From: Pseudopithomyces maydicus
Taxonomy: Eukaryota > Ascomycota > Dothideomycetes > Pleosporales > Didymosphaeriaceae
DNA: 64,000 nt
Assembly: GCA_026873275.1 (NCBI GenBank)
Contig: JANTUC010000007.1
Coordinates: 1,674,001-1,738,000 of the forward strand
Direction: 5' to 3'
Shown: piece by piece, positions 22,255 through 33,836 of the stretch
How the letters are laid out: each line of letters begins with the position of its first letter
How positions within the stretch are numbered: the first letter of the stretch is position 1
Translations under genes and position numbers: made by a program
Notes under the pieces: model-generated
The model's input: only the letters and a program-made list of their open reading frames with translations
What the model was told of the DNA's origin: nothing
Database searches by the model: none

Positions 22255-22659
22255 TTATCGAAGTCGCTCCATTTCCTCCGCCACAAGACGCATAGCCTCC
22301 TCCCTGCTCCGCTGCGGCGCCTGTATCTGGTTTGTCCTTAGCCATTGCGAGCGAGCATATGATATCTTATACTGCAGCCCCGTTACAATGATTACAGTCA
22401 CTGAATGAACAAGGAAGCTGCCCGCGAGAAACAGCATTTGGGGCCATTTGTCATCTCCAGCGACAATTTTGACCATCCCGAGTTGGACCATAGCCCATGT
22501 GTAACTAATAAAGTGCTCCCTCATGGGTGTGAGTACCCTTCCGATCATGAATTCGAGGATGCAGGTTGCAAGCATTCCGATGCCAAGTAGAAGACTCCAG
22601 AAGAAAGCCTGGTACACGTTTTCGAGAAGATCGGGGAACCATTCCGAGGAGAAAAACAT
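22255..22659 (-). CDS. Small predicted multi-pass membrane protein
   Basis: Intronless frame of 134 aa starting MFFSSEWFPDLLENV. Hydrophobic stretches at about 17-39 (FFWSLLLGIGMLATCILEFM), 50-67 (weaker) and 76-96 (MLFLAGSFLVHSVTVIIVTG) predict two or three membrane helices. The C-terminus is hydrophilic and charged (RSREEAMRLVAEEMERLR) and probably cytosolic. I do not recognise the family. An additional upstream exon cannot be excluded. Confidence 0.55.
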   Translation of the reverse strand: MFFSSEWFPDLLENVYQAFFWSLLLGIGMLATCILEFMIGRVLTPMREHFISYTWAMVQLGMVKIVAGDDKWPQMLFLAGSFLVHSVTVIIVTGLQYKISYARSQWLRTNQIQAPQRSREEAMRLVAEEMERLR

Positions 22660-23223
22660 GGTGATGGATCGGAGTCGGATGTCGTCTGGAAGATAAATTG
22701 AGCGGTACCTTTTTCTGGTGTTGCTATTGGACGATTTCTAGCTTGCGTGAATAGTAGCCTTTGGTAATAACCGATTCTAAGAGCTGTATGATGCGTCCTG
22801 ATCAAGACTGGTTTGAGGTTGCTCTTGTCGACAAATCAGTCTATCGGTGTGTACCGTGGTTGCGAGGATTTGGGTGATCTGTAAAGCGATGTAGAGCAAG
22901 TACACAGGAAGCGTGGAGAATTTATATGACAGTTTGAGTCTTGGCAAGCCTGGGTTGAGTCGGATGCCTTGGTATTCAACCTCATGTGATATGTTTATTT
23001 ACGCAGGTGAAATTTCATTGGGGAAGGGAAAGAATAAAGATACAGATCGACGTGACTAAGTAGTTGTGATTTCGAAAACGAATGAAGGTGAAGCAGGGCG
23101 TGTTTGTTACCGTAGAAAAAAGAGCTGGACATAGTTTCGTGATTTCTCATACTATCTATCATAATAGGGATTGGGACCTACTCGAGGAGAAAGTCAAATT
23201 CATGTGGAGGGAAGCGTTATAGA
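22660..23223. other. Intergenic region
   Basis: Promoter side of the small membrane-protein gene and 3' flank of the GPALPP1-like gene, both on the minus strand. No feature is supported. Confidence 0.45.
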
Positions 23224-24144
23224 TCATAAGTAGCTGCCGCTCGAAAACCTGTCGCCGAAACCCTTGGCTTTATTGAGCATCTCCCGTTTTTGCTTGTGGG
23301 ATACCTTTCCACCCAGTGCCATGTCCTTTTCATAATTGAAAACACGTGCACTGGGGTCGTCCTCCTTCTCCTTGTCACTTTTGGCTTGGTGTTGCTCGAC
23401 CAAACTCTTTCCACGTGATGCATCGATCTGCTCTCGTAACCTCCGTGCTTTTTCTTCTTCTGCTTTGCTTCTCCGCGATTCTTTTTTCGAAGTATCGGAA
23501 TTTGAGTGTGCCGCAATACCCATGGCTTCGTCCTGCAAGCGCTTGAGCTTCTGTTCAGGTGTCTCGGTCCATATAGTAGACATGCCACCCCCGCTTCCGC
23601 CTGCGCTTTTTCCAGTGTTGAACTTGCGGGCGCGCATTTTCGTTGGGTCCATACGTGCTAAGTCGTCTTGGGTGGGCGGCATTGTCATCCAGGAATCACG
23701 TTGCACCTTCTTGTTTTCCTCGCTGAACTGGGGATCCGTATCGAAAGCCGACGCGATTGGTCGCGATGCATGAGAATCTTCATAAGCAGTATTCGACCCA
23801 CCCGCAGGTGGCGGAGCAGGTCCAAAGTCGTCATCGCTGCTGTCCGAGTCGTCTGATGGAGGGTTTGGCGGCCGTTCGTCGAGAGACGCTGGAGGCGGCG
23901 CGGGACCCAGGACACGTGCTGGTTTGGAGGCTGGTGGAGGTGCAGGCCCTACGTCGCTGTCTACGCTGCTGGACCGCGAACGAGACTGCGGAGGCATCGA
24001 GGGTCCTATGGTTGCTGGCGGGAGGGCCGGACCAAGCACCCTGCGGCGCTTCTCGCTGGATTCGGGGCTTGAAGAGCGGTCGTCGTCATGGTCGTCGCGG
24101 GCGCGCTTCGCTAGATGCGGAGGGAGGGAAGGTCCGATAGGCAT
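23224..24144 (-). CDS. GPALPP1-like DUF3752 protein
   Basis: Single exon, 306 aa from MPIGPSLPPHL; an in-frame Met five codons upstream is also possible. The N-terminal half carries six GPxxPP motifs (GPSLPP, GPALPP, GPSMPP, three GPAPPP) separated by Ser/Asp-rich acidic stretches. The C-terminal half is the DUF3752 region: SWMTMPPTQDDLARMDPTKM, KFNTGKSAG, WTETPEQKLKRLQDE, a long Lys/Glu/Arg helix, and FNYEKDMALGGKV followed by the end MLNKAKGFGDRFSSG. This matches human GPALPP1 (KIAA1704) in architecture. The family is nuclear and has been linked to splicing or nucleic-acid processes, but its biochemical role is not settled. It is transcribed divergently from VPS8. Confidence 0.9.
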   Translation of the reverse strand: MPIGPSLPPHLAKRARDDHDDDRSSSPESSEKRRRVLGPALPPATIGPSMPPQSRSRSSSVDSDVGPAPPPASKPARVLGPAPPPASLDERPPNPPSDDSDSSDDDFGPAPPPAGGSNTAYEDSHASRPIASAFDTDPQFSEENKKVQRDSWMTMPPTQDDLARMDPTKMRARKFNTGKSAGGSGGGMSTIWTETPEQKLKRLQDEAMGIAAHSNSDTSKKESRRSKAEEEKARRLREQIDASRGKSLVEQHQAKSDKEKEDDPSARVFNYEKDMALGGKVSHKQKREMLNKAKGFGDRFSSGSYL

Positions 24145-24631
24145 CGTGATGGTCTGCAAAATTGTGTTTTGTTGTGTTTTGTTGTGTTATGTTGTTTTGT
24201 TGTTGGCTGGCTTGTCGCAAAAGTTCAGGAAGTGACGTTGGAAGCTCGGACGCTTGGGGCCTCGGCAGGGCAGTCGCGATCGACGAAGTGCAGGTGCGAC
24301 TGGGAGCTCCGACTCCCGCCAGTTCGACGGTAACAAACGCGGCAGGGAACCGAGCAGCAGCGGAGCCTTCGAAATACCCCATTCGCACCCCCAGCTTGGA
24401 CCGAATACGTGTCCCTCCCCTAATCTAGACCTAATCCCGCCCCGACCGAGTGCCAATATTAGCACAAGCTCAGGCATCCATCACCCACCGTCGCGAAGGA
24501 CAGCGCCCCGCCCACCCACGCGACTCAACGATAGATCAGGCATGCGGTGAAAGAGCTGGGCACCATCTACGAACAAGGACCAACCCAGACGCATGCTCGA
24601 CTGAAGCAATGCTCCATGGTCGACGAGCCTC
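24145..24631. promoter_or_regulatory. Divergent promoter of GPALPP1-like gene and VPS8, with a CAA-rich leader
   Basis: 487 bp separate the two start codons. On the minus strand, just before the GPALPP1-like start (about 24163-24212), lies a run of CAACA/CAAAACA repeats, an unstructured A/C-rich sequence typical of a 5' UTR of a translated mRNA. I recognise no transcription-factor site. Confidence 0.5.
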
Positions 24632-27600
24632 ATGAGCTCAGATTCGGGAGAGAGCAACGCGAGTGCTCACCATGACGATGCCGACGAGATAGACATTGGC
24701 TCACCGCCACGCCGCCCAGCCATACTCGAAACACACGATGGCAACCCCCCTCCACACAGCAGGGTGAGGACGAGGAAGGGGAGGAGCTTGCATCCATCGC
24801 AAGCGGGGCCAACGAGATGACCTTTGCTACACGAAGAAGGAGCGAGACAGAGCAGGAAGATGACACGTCCACATCAGAACTACCCATGCGGCCCGCACCG
24901 CAGCGACCGAGAAGCCCAGACTCGGCATCAATTCCTGATGATACCCCGTCCATCCAGGGCTCTATGCTTTCCTCGCCCGGAAGCAGCCTCCCCGCCTCGC
25001 ACAGCTCCCTACGACCGCACCGCCCCACTTCCCTACAGCCCTTTGAACGCCGATTTTCAGCGCGCCTGTCGCCCTCACCCCTAGCTTCTCCACGTGCAGT
25101 ATCCAACCCAATCTTCCTGTCTGCTCATTCACGCCAGTCCTCCTTATCGAGCAATCTCCTCTTCCCAACCCAGCCGGACGAGCCAGATACCCCTCAAGCG
25201 CCGTGGGAAGTTGTGCGGTGGACCAAACTTAAGAAGATAACAGGACAGGTCTTCTCCGAGGTGGGAAAGCGAAACTTCGGTCGGCCCACGTGTTTGGCAG
25301 TCGCAGCTTCTCTGGTAGTGGGAACTTCCAAGGGTTTCGTTTTGGTATTCGATTATCAACAAGTGTTGAAGTCCATCATAGGGCCAGGAACCAAAGCTAT
25401 CGAATGCGGACCGGTCACAGCATTAGCGATATCAGCCGATCACTCTACAATCGCCGGAGGGCATGCCACCGGACACATATTCACATGGGAACTGACCAGG
25501 CCCGCGAAACCCTTCCTACACATACCTCCTTTAGATCGTAATGGCTTAGATGATAGAAAATCAGATGGTCATATCTCTGGTGTTGCTATTCTTCACATCG
25601 GATTTCTGGGCACGAGGCACACAGCACTGGTTTCGGCCGACGATGGTGGAATGGCCTTTTCGCATCTTGCAACTCGGGGGTTGGGCGCTATTGCGAGGAC
25701 CGTGAAGATCACCCGCATCCTAGGAAGATACCCACTGTCAGATAAGTCTACTGAAAGGCCGCGGAAGCCAAGCTCCGTTCTTGCATTTGCTCCTCTGCCA
25801 CTTGGGAATGTTGAGCAACCTACCGACACCATGGGTCTTACAGCACTTCTAACTCCGTATCTTTTGGTCATAGTCTCTACAACTCCAATCGCGCAGACCC
25901 AGCATAAGGCGTCGCGGCCGAAAGAGATAGAGCCGCACAGCGCTCTAAGTGGATGTTTAGCATGGTTCCCTGCAGTCAAGCTGAAGAATCCATCCGCCGA
26001 CGGAAGCAAGACAGTCTCGAAGACCAAGCTCGTGTATTGTTGGTCCAACATTCTGACCGTTTTGGAAGTAGACAGCATTGTGGCTGCGCCTAGTGAGAGG
26101 GAAAAGCCCACCGAACTGATGTTTCGACCACGCAGCAGGTGGAAAAGTGAAGAGGCTATTGTAGCTGTCCAATGGCTTAGCAGATCGGTTCTCGCGGTTC
26201 TCACAATCAGCCAACGCCTAGTCATATTGGAGGATAATACACTAAGACCAACCGATACCTTTGACCTCTTACAGAAGCACATCTATCATTCAGATCTCTT
26301 CTCTCGTCAGCTTCGGCCAGTCATTGAACAGCTGGACGAGTCTGATACATCCCTCCACGGTGTGGTAGCAGACGCATTCTACATGAGCTTCCGTGCCTAC
26401 AAGGGTAGGCTGTTCTTGCTGGGTGTGAACGACGTCTCTATTGGTACTCTGTCCAACTGGGCTGACAGATTGATGGCACTAATGGAGGATGGCGACTTCA
26501 TTTCTGCAATAAGTCTTGCAACCTCCTACTATGTGGGTGATGCCGACAAGCTGACCGTAGGGCTGCCGGATGATAACAATGCAAGGCATGCTTTGGTGCA
26601 AGAAAAGCTGCTTGAAATGATTTCAGCATCCTTGAAGTATACTTTCTCTCGGGACGATGAGGGAAGCGAGTCAAATGAGAAGTCTGTGAGGGAACTCGCT
26701 GAAGTCTGTTTTACAGGGCTTCTCAGCATGAATGAGCATGACTTCTTATTTGAAGACGTCTACGACGCTTTTGAGGATGCATCGGCAGAAAAGGTTTTCT
26801 TCGAGACACTAGAACCATATATCTCGGGAGGGGAAATAACCGATGTTCCACCGAATGTCCTCAAAGACATGATTACCTTCTACGCCTCGGCTGGTCGTGC
26901 GAAACGATTAGAGGAAATGATATGTCGCCTCAGTACCGATACCATCGATATAAACCAGGTCACCACTCTGTGTCAGCAATACAATCTATACGACGCTCTT
27001 ATCCACGTTTGGACGCAAGCAATTGGCGACTTCGTCACTCCCCTTGTCAACATCCTTTCACTCATCAGAATACTGGATTTTAGTGTGGATGAGACTGAAA
27101 ATATATACATGACATCGGCAATGAAGGTTTTCCCGTACCTAGCTTATACTTTTACTGGTCGCATCTATCCAAGTGGAGAGTTCTTAGACGATGATCAAGG
27201 GTACATTGCGAAGAAAGACATGTACAGGTTTCTCTTTGCTGGGAAAAACCTTGCTTGGCCACCTGGTTCAGGAGATATAGTTCTGACAAGAACAGACAAG
27301 GACCCAGAGCCACCGTTTCCCTATCTACGGCTTGTTCTTGAGTTGGATGCCTCGAGCTTTATGAGCATGATGAATGAGGCCTTCGAAGACAACTTTCTAA
27401 ATGGAGACCACGATACACCGAACGGAAACCAGGTCAACGGCACTAGACAAAGCACAGTTCCAACGCCTACACGGCAATACATCATCAACATCCTTCTGGG
27501 AATAATGACACCTGAAAATTTCGACCCGGAAGACATAGTGTACTTTTACATGTTCATAGCCAGGAACCTACCCAAATACCCGCAACACATAATGCTGCCT

Positions 27601-29397
27601 GGCACATCTCTACATCAGATCCTGCTGGGGCTCTGTAACTACCCTACGGATGTTATCAAAGAAGATTGCCAGCTCTCTGTCGAATATCTCCTTTCCATCT
27701 ACCATCCCCCAAACCTTCAAATTCTGGTACCTCTCTTTGAGAAAGCTGGGTTCCATCGCGTCCTAAAGACCGTCTACCGCGGTTCTCAACAGTATGCGAA
27801 GCTGCTCGAAGCTTATCTAGATGACATAGAGGATGGCGAGGCAGTTTTCGGATGTATCGCAGATTGCTTGCACTCGAAAAAAGGGCTTACGAAGAAACAA
27901 GCTGATGAGTTCAAGAGCGTGGTCGTGTCTCGTGCCAGAGACTTCGTAGCGATTGATCCCTCTCGGGCAGCAAAGACGCTGAATCAGTACGCCCCGGACC
28001 TGCTGAAGCCGGTGCTCGATGTTCTTGAAAACGAATCCGAAGCACAGTATCAATATCTGAAAGCCCTCATCGAACCGACCGATCCTTCTACTGGCGAATC
28101 GCGCACTACTAGTGAAAACCTGCCGCCTGGTTTCATCGAGCACTATGTACAGCTCATGTGCAGATTCGATAGCGCTCATGTTGCAGACTTTGTCAGTCTA
28201 CTTAAATCTGGTGATCTAAAGCTTGATCCAGTCCTCCCTGCATTAGAAAAAAGCGGTGTCGTCGATGCAGCTGTTGTGCTCATGGCACGCGATGGCCTAG
28301 TCAAAGATGCTATAGACCGCCTCGTGAAGCATCTCGGCACCTTGGAAACCGCATTGACAGGATTAATCAACGCGTCTGCAGAGACGCCAGATGTGGCGAA
28401 CACCGAAGAAGCAGTACATGACCTACTTGAAGACATTCAGAAGTACGTAAAGGTCGGCATATGGCTGTGTCAAGGGCAAACACGATCAACAGAACGCATG
28501 CCGTATAGTCTTAATGACCGACGAAAGTCGGCTTATGGTGATATTAAAGAAGAGGACCTCGCGCTAGATGAATTATTCTGGCTCGACCTTGTCGACGCAG
28601 TCGTAGGTCTTATAAAGAATGTCTCCGCCGCAACATCTGGGCTTCAAGATTCCTCGGAAAGCATACAACCCAGCCCCATCGATACTGCGAAAATCACAAC
28701 AAACCTGCGATCGTCCGTTCAGCAAACCTTTTCCGCCTTGCTGGCCTCAACAACAGTCCCACCAAAACAATCACATCCGCCCCTGCCATCATCATCTCAA
28801 TTAACGCCTGCCCGACCCCAGCTTACAACACGGCGCTCACAACCCCAAACGAACCCTTCTTTTCTTCGCATCCTCCGCGCTTTCCTCACACGAGCAACCA
28901 CTGCCTCACCATCCTTATCCCATCTACGATCCGTCCTCTCGGAAATCTTCAGCGCTTATACCTTCGAAGAAACTATTCTTAGTCTCGCGAATCGTTTTCT
29001 CGACAAAGAAGGTTTTGAGCACGTCCGTGAGATCAACGAGCTGCGGCAACGCGGATGGCGACCGCGTGGGCAAGTCTGCGAGGGATGCCGGAAGCGTGCA
29101 TGGGGTCCGGGCGCTGGGGGCGCCATTTGGGAGGCGTGGCAACGGACGGAAACGAATCGGTTGGCGAAGCGTATGGAGGAGGTGGAGGAGGAGAACGGAG
29201 GTAAAGGAAAGGGCAAGAGTATGAGGGTTGAAGTAGACGTAAGCGAGGGAAGTGGCGCGGGTGCAGTGGTGGTGTTTGCGTGTCGGCATCTCTGGCACAA
29301 GGCGTGTGTCGAGAAAGATGGCGTAAAGGATGGAGAGATGGAGGACGGCAAGAGAGCCGTGGTGGGAGGGAAGTTGAAGTGCCCACTTTGTGTATAG
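24632..29397 (+). CDS. VPS8: Vacuolar protein sorting protein 8 (CORVET subunit), frame broken once near the start
   Basis: Intronless, about 1588 aa. Translation starts MSSDSGESNASAHHDDADE. After 'THDGNPP' the frame is lost at the C6 run 24745-24750; one more C gives GNPPSTQQGEDEEGEE and joins the long frame that runs from 24817 to the stop at 29397. The protein has an acidic Ser/Pro-rich N-terminus, a WD40/beta-propeller region at about 200-520 (ALAISADHSTIAGGHATG), a long alpha-solenoid with a CHCR-like segment, and a C-terminal RING-H2 finger from about residue 1485 (CEGCRKRAW, CRHLWHKAC, LKCPLC). VPS8 is the Rab5-binding, RING-bearing subunit of CORVET, which tethers early endosomes before fusion. 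It is divergent from the GPALPP1-like gene and ends 138 bp from the convergent gene at 29536. Confidence 0.95.
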
Positions 29398-29535
29398 AAG
29401 CCGAGGTTTTCGTATGTAACTTGCTTTTCTATCATCTCATACGTCGATCCGTTTCCAAGTGTACTTGTTGCGTGAACTCGGATAAGTGCATTCCTCGGAC
29501 TGGAGAATTCATACTCCTGTCGTCGCTATCCTGTC

Positions 29536-30995
29536 TCAGGGAATTGCCACCCGCTCTTTTCGATCTCGCGGCCACCTATACCGCAGTCTCATGAAAGTTC
29601 TTTCACCCTGTTTCTCCATGTAGCTCGGGAACCAGATAATTTTAGCCAGTCTCATCTTCGCTGCCACCCACGTTTCAGTATCATCAGCAGCCTGTCGGAA
29701 AAGCGACTCAGCCCAAGAGTCACCGTCTGCGTCGAAGGCGATCAAAAACGCCAAAATTACCATCCAAAAGACAAAATCTTTGCCCTCCTGGTCGTCAACT
29801 GGACATTCCAGAAGTGGCATGTGTGTGTACAATTTTTGGTTCAACACATCATGTTCCAAGCGTCGCATTGGTAGCTGCGTCTGCGTGCTCAATGCAGCTG
29901 ATATACAGAGGCGAAGGCATTCCTCGAACGGGTTTGCGAGTACTTCGGGTAGGGCCATTACGCGATTCTGTAACGAGTTGATGGTATTGCGGAAATAGTT
30001 GGCTTGCACCTTGAGTCGATTTGCTGCTTTTTCGTGAACCAATTGGCATAGGTAACGCAAGTCGTAAAAAATCCAGTCTAGTTCCGGCAAGCTTGAAATT
30101 GGTAGTCTTTGCGATAGGTCAGGGTTCTTCCGAATAGGATTCCAGGGCGGTAACGCGGTTAGTAGCGGTCCCTTGCGGCCGGTTTTGTTGAACAAACAGA
30201 AGACCAACCTCTCGGCCTTGAATCTAATGCTCTCAATACTATCAATGGACGGGTTATCTTGGCTCTCATCTCGGGGGTCAAAGTGACGGAAGACTTCGGC
30301 CGCACCATATAGATGGGTGAAAGCTGAATCGTGTTCGCCACAGAATATCGCTGCAGCAGCGAGGTGCAAAATACCAAAGAGTGCCGAGTATCTTGAGCGC
30401 GGATCATTCTTGCTCAAGACATCGTTGAGGTAAGCACATGTATGCACGGTGAGCTGCCTCGTTCGATTACTGATCCCCAGCCGCAATACGAAGTCGTTGT
30501 GTGCGCTAGCTGTCAACATGGCAATGGTAAGCGCACCGCAGTCTCCGCATGGATTTTCTTCCAGGAAAGGGACCTCGTCCATAAAACCATCTAGGGGATA
30601 CATGTCTGGGAGGAAGCAGGAAACTTGAACCTGTCAGCAGTCTTGCATCTGGACGTCGTTGAAGATCGATCTGATAAGAATCACAATTACTTACATCTCC
30701 ATAAATAAAACCACGCCTTGCGGTCTACGGGCCCCGCTACATAAGCTGACATGTCTTCCCTCACGGACGCAGGGATGTTCGAACTTCTTCCGTATGGAGA
30801 CGTCGCGACAGGAACACGCCTCGCTAGCACTTTAGGTGCCTTTGCAACTAAAGCCGCATCTTTCTTCCTCGGCCGCCGTTTCGTATCCTTCTTCTTCGTA
30901 TTCTTCCCCAGCATGCAGTGGGCGCGCACCAACCAATCGTCATCCTCGTTCACTCTGCCCTGTTCGCCGCACTGAATAAAAGCAAATGTAGACAT
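29536..30995 (-). CDS. Tachykinin-family / fungal transcription-factor-domain protein (no Zn cluster)
   Basis: Exons 30995-30695 and 30623-29536 with a 71-nt intron (GTAAGT ... TTCAAG); 462 aa. The acceptor at 30624 is the one that keeps phase and gives WFYLWRFSCFLPDMYPL across the junction; the CTGACAG a few bases earlier is out of phase. The N-terminus (FAFIQCGEQG, DDDWLVRAHCM followed by a Lys/Arg-rich stretch) is the usual start of so-called tachykinin-family proteins. These carry a fungal-specific transcription-factor middle domain (Fungal_trans_2/DUF3468 type) without a Zn2Cys6 finger. Helical middle region: LTIAMLTASAHND, YSALFGILHLAAAAIF, AFTHLYGAAEVFRHF. Probably nuclear and regulatory; target unknown. 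A duplicated 55-bp element lies 180-380 bp upstream. Confidence 0.8.
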
Positions 30996-31173
30996 CTAGC
31001 AGACAATGGTAATGCAAGCAGTTAGAAAGTCACGGATGCAGGTAATAAATAGGAAAGGAGTATCTGTGCATGAAGCGACGGGTTATGAAGGAACGATCAC
31101 AGACCAGGGGTCTTATTTCCAGGGCTAGGTTCTGGGCCTGTAGCGTCGGGGCCGTTATTGGGGCGTACAATCC

Positions 31174-31228
31174 TGACGTAAGCGGGCGGTTGCACATGGA
31201 CTAGTGTGTACCTAGGTACCTGTGCAAT
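31174..31228 (+). repeat. 55-bp direct repeat, copy 1
   Basis: Begins TGACGTAAGCGGGCGGTTGC and contains the palindromic core GTACCTAGGTAC. It differs from copy 2 at one base (C at the GGACTAG position). The copies are 147 bp apart start to start. Confidence 0.95.
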
Positions 31229-31320
31229 GGGTTGCAATTAACGTCGTAAGGCTCTATACAGATCATGCCGACTCCAGCCAAAGGCAGACCAGACGCAAAT
31301 AATTCAACGAGGCAGAATCG

Positions 31321-31375
31321 TGACGTAAGCGGGCGGTTGCACATGGATTAGTGTGTACCTAGGTACCTGTGCAAT
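31321..31375 (+). repeat. 55-bp direct repeat, copy 2
   Basis: Matches copy 1 in 54 of 55 positions (T at the GGATTAG position), in the same orientation. It has the same TGACGTAA start and GTACCTAGGTAC palindrome. The intervening 92 bp are not repeated. Confidence 0.95.
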
Positions 31376-32068
31376 CATGCAGTCATGTGATTATTAGCAA
31401 CATTATCCAGATACACTACCGAGATAGTGACGATTTAAAATGGCTACTACAACTTCTCTGTGGTACACATGTGATGCTTCAACGTGAGCCAATCCGGGGT
31501 GCAATCTACAAAACGGACTCATGTATGCGAGCTTCTTGATCGCCCCCACAGAGATCTAAAACATCACAGCGAAGCAAGCTTGCTTCAAATAAACACAATG
31601 TCTCAGTTAGTTGTTGTCGATCTTCAGACTTGATACTGCAAAGCAAAAGGATCTCAGACATCCAATTCAAAGAAAAACGCCAATTAACATTCAATCAAGG
31701 CTTCCGGTCGTCTAGCCCGACTCACTCCATTGGTATTAGTCTCTTACCGAACTACTCGTCCGATCTTAACCCATCAGTTGCTCTAACTAAACGGGAGACT
31801 TTCTGAAATTTACAAAGCTGCTGCACGCCAATCCACTACCAAGATAACAGTGCTAATAAGGCAAAAAACACTCGAGAGTCCATCAGGAGTCACTTGGGAG
31901 GTGTTGTCTATCCCCCAATCTCCCATACCGCAATCTAAAGTTACCCATCTAAATAATTTGGTTACATGACCTTTCTTGAATACGATCCGAAACTCTTTCA
32001 AACCCGCCAGACGAGCTGAGTTTTCGTCCAGACATAGTATGCATTGCCCCGTCTCGTGTGGGCATATG

Positions 32069-33836
32069 TCACTGGAAGCGGTATTGAATCCGACGGGATG
32101 GTAGGTTTACATGCTCGATTTGAACACGGCAGTAACCAGACATCCGCGCAGCCTTTTCGGTGAAACCGTCCCAAACCATTCCTGCAGCCATATTAGGGAC
32201 TTTCTTATCTGTCAAAGGAATCACGACTTACCATTGCCGAGACTCATAAATGAAGGATTGTAGGCCTTAAGCTCCTCTAGAAAGAGAGCCACACAAGGGT
32301 TATAGTTATCATCGTCCCATTCCGAACGGCGTGTTGTGCAGGCCAGATCCACGATTACTCCTTGGTTTCGCAAAAGATCCAACATGGCACAAGGACCAGG
32401 ATAATATCGCATTGCTTCATACGTGCTTTCAAATCCATCCACACAGATGATCTTGATTTTTCGGAGACTGACATGGTTCCTACGCTTCATTCGCTGGTTA
32501 GCAAAATCGGCAAGCCAGCTACAAGTCTTATGGTTTGGTTGTAGCAGTTCCAAAACTTCGATACTTGGAGGAAACACTTTGGAGTAGTCGGTGTCAGATT
32601 GACCGATATCGAGCCAATCATTCGGTATACTGAGCTCACGGACTTTGGAGAAGGATGTCAAAGAACCAAGAGGTTTTAAATTCAGGGATAGGATAGGGTC
32701 ATCGAGTTTGGGGGTTTTGTGAAGAGCCTTAGCTTCTCTAGAGTTGCGCCTAAAACTTCCAGGCGATCGATCAATCTTGAGCAATGGCCGAGCTCGGTTG
32801 ACTCCGGTTCCCAGCGGGTGGATATGTGGATTTCAATAGCCTTCAAGGTTGAAAACATGTGAAGGAAGCCTTCGAAAGCCCTATATCGCTGAGCTCTATC
32901 AGGTTCGAATATTTTCGTGTCGCATTCTACTGATAGTTCTGCAACCTTGGACTTTTCGAGCGTTCTAAAATCGGAGCATCAGCCAATTCTCCAATAAATC
33001 TTGATGAATATCACAACTCACTTATTTTTGTTCTGATCGACATAATAAGAAGTATCCTCGCCGATGTGGAGACTGATCAACTTCGGCAAGAGGCTCAAGG
33101 CCCATGGAAATTCGCTACCTTCAAAACGGATTCTCTCAAGGTTCCGAAACGCGGCGACTCGGCAGAGCTCTCTCGCTTTGACTGATTTCCAAGAAAATTG
33201 ATCAAAACCGAAAATAGCAAAAAACGGGACGGAGCGGTCCCCAAGGTCTTTTGCACGGTCATCCCAAAGTTCATCCCAGCCATTAGCCCAACCGCCCCAA
33301 CCGTTGTCAAAACTGACCCAACTGTTGCGCCTATCCGCGTCCGGATCCAGAGGAGCAACACTAATAGTTAGTTCTTTGAGGTGTGGCAGCAGACTTAGTA
33401 TAATTCCAGTGATCCGGGTATCTGATGCCCCCACCTCGATTGTGTCCAAATCACAGTACGGATCGTCGGGTCGAAGAAATCGGGCTGCATGGATTCTTAT
33501 GACTCTTTTCTTGTTGCTACAGGTATCCGGCCGAATTTCAATGCTCTGAACAAGTCTTGAAAGGTGCGGCTGATCCTGGAAAGTTTGGCAGAGCAGATCC
33601 AACCGGGGCAGAGTCCCTTTGTCGTTCCCTCTGATACACTTATACAATATCTGCTGTGCGACAGGCAGGATACGCCTACAGACAAGTGCAAGCCTCAAGA
33701 GGTCTGGCCTATCAAGCGAACCCATGATGGCAAGCATGATCTCGTCGGGTAGATTCTCAAGAGAAGTGATGTCTGCAGCTAATCCGTAACTCATGTCGTC
33801 AAGGAAGCTGGACATCCAGGTAGTTTCGTTCGTCAT
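32069..33836 (-). CDS. F-box protein with LRR-like C-terminal region, frame broken once
   Basis: Exons 33836-33022, 32964-32232 and 32181-32069; introns of 57 nt (GTGAGT ... TTTTAG) and 50 nt (GTAAGT, CTAAT branch, CTGCAG). About 553 aa after one missing base is allowed for. The F-box-like motif is at residues 27-60 (LENLPDEIMLAIMGSLDRPDLLRLALVCRR). It is followed by irregular leucine-rich segments (LLPHLKELTIS, AFRNLERIRFEGSEF, LLPKLISLHIGED) and, in the second exon, RLEVLGATLEKLRL. The second exon breaks at the G5 run 32710-32714; one more base gives TKPPKLDDPILSLNL and continues the LRR-like pattern. Likely a substrate adaptor of an SCF ubiquitin ligase; substrate unknown. The 3' end is uncertain: an alternative intron (GTAAAC donor at about 32116) would add a coding-like segment down to 31810. 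Confidence 0.72.

Larger units (their letters stand above)
30996..31809. other. Upstream region of the tachykinin-type gene, with duplicated element
   Basis: Contains two near-identical 55-bp elements (31174-31228 and 31321-31375). Otherwise no supported gene. Confidence 0.55.

Noticed and set aside
24160..24212. Microsatellite-like TTTTGTTGTG run as a separate repeat element
   Set aside because: Better explained as the CAA-rich 5' leader of the GPALPP1-like mRNA.
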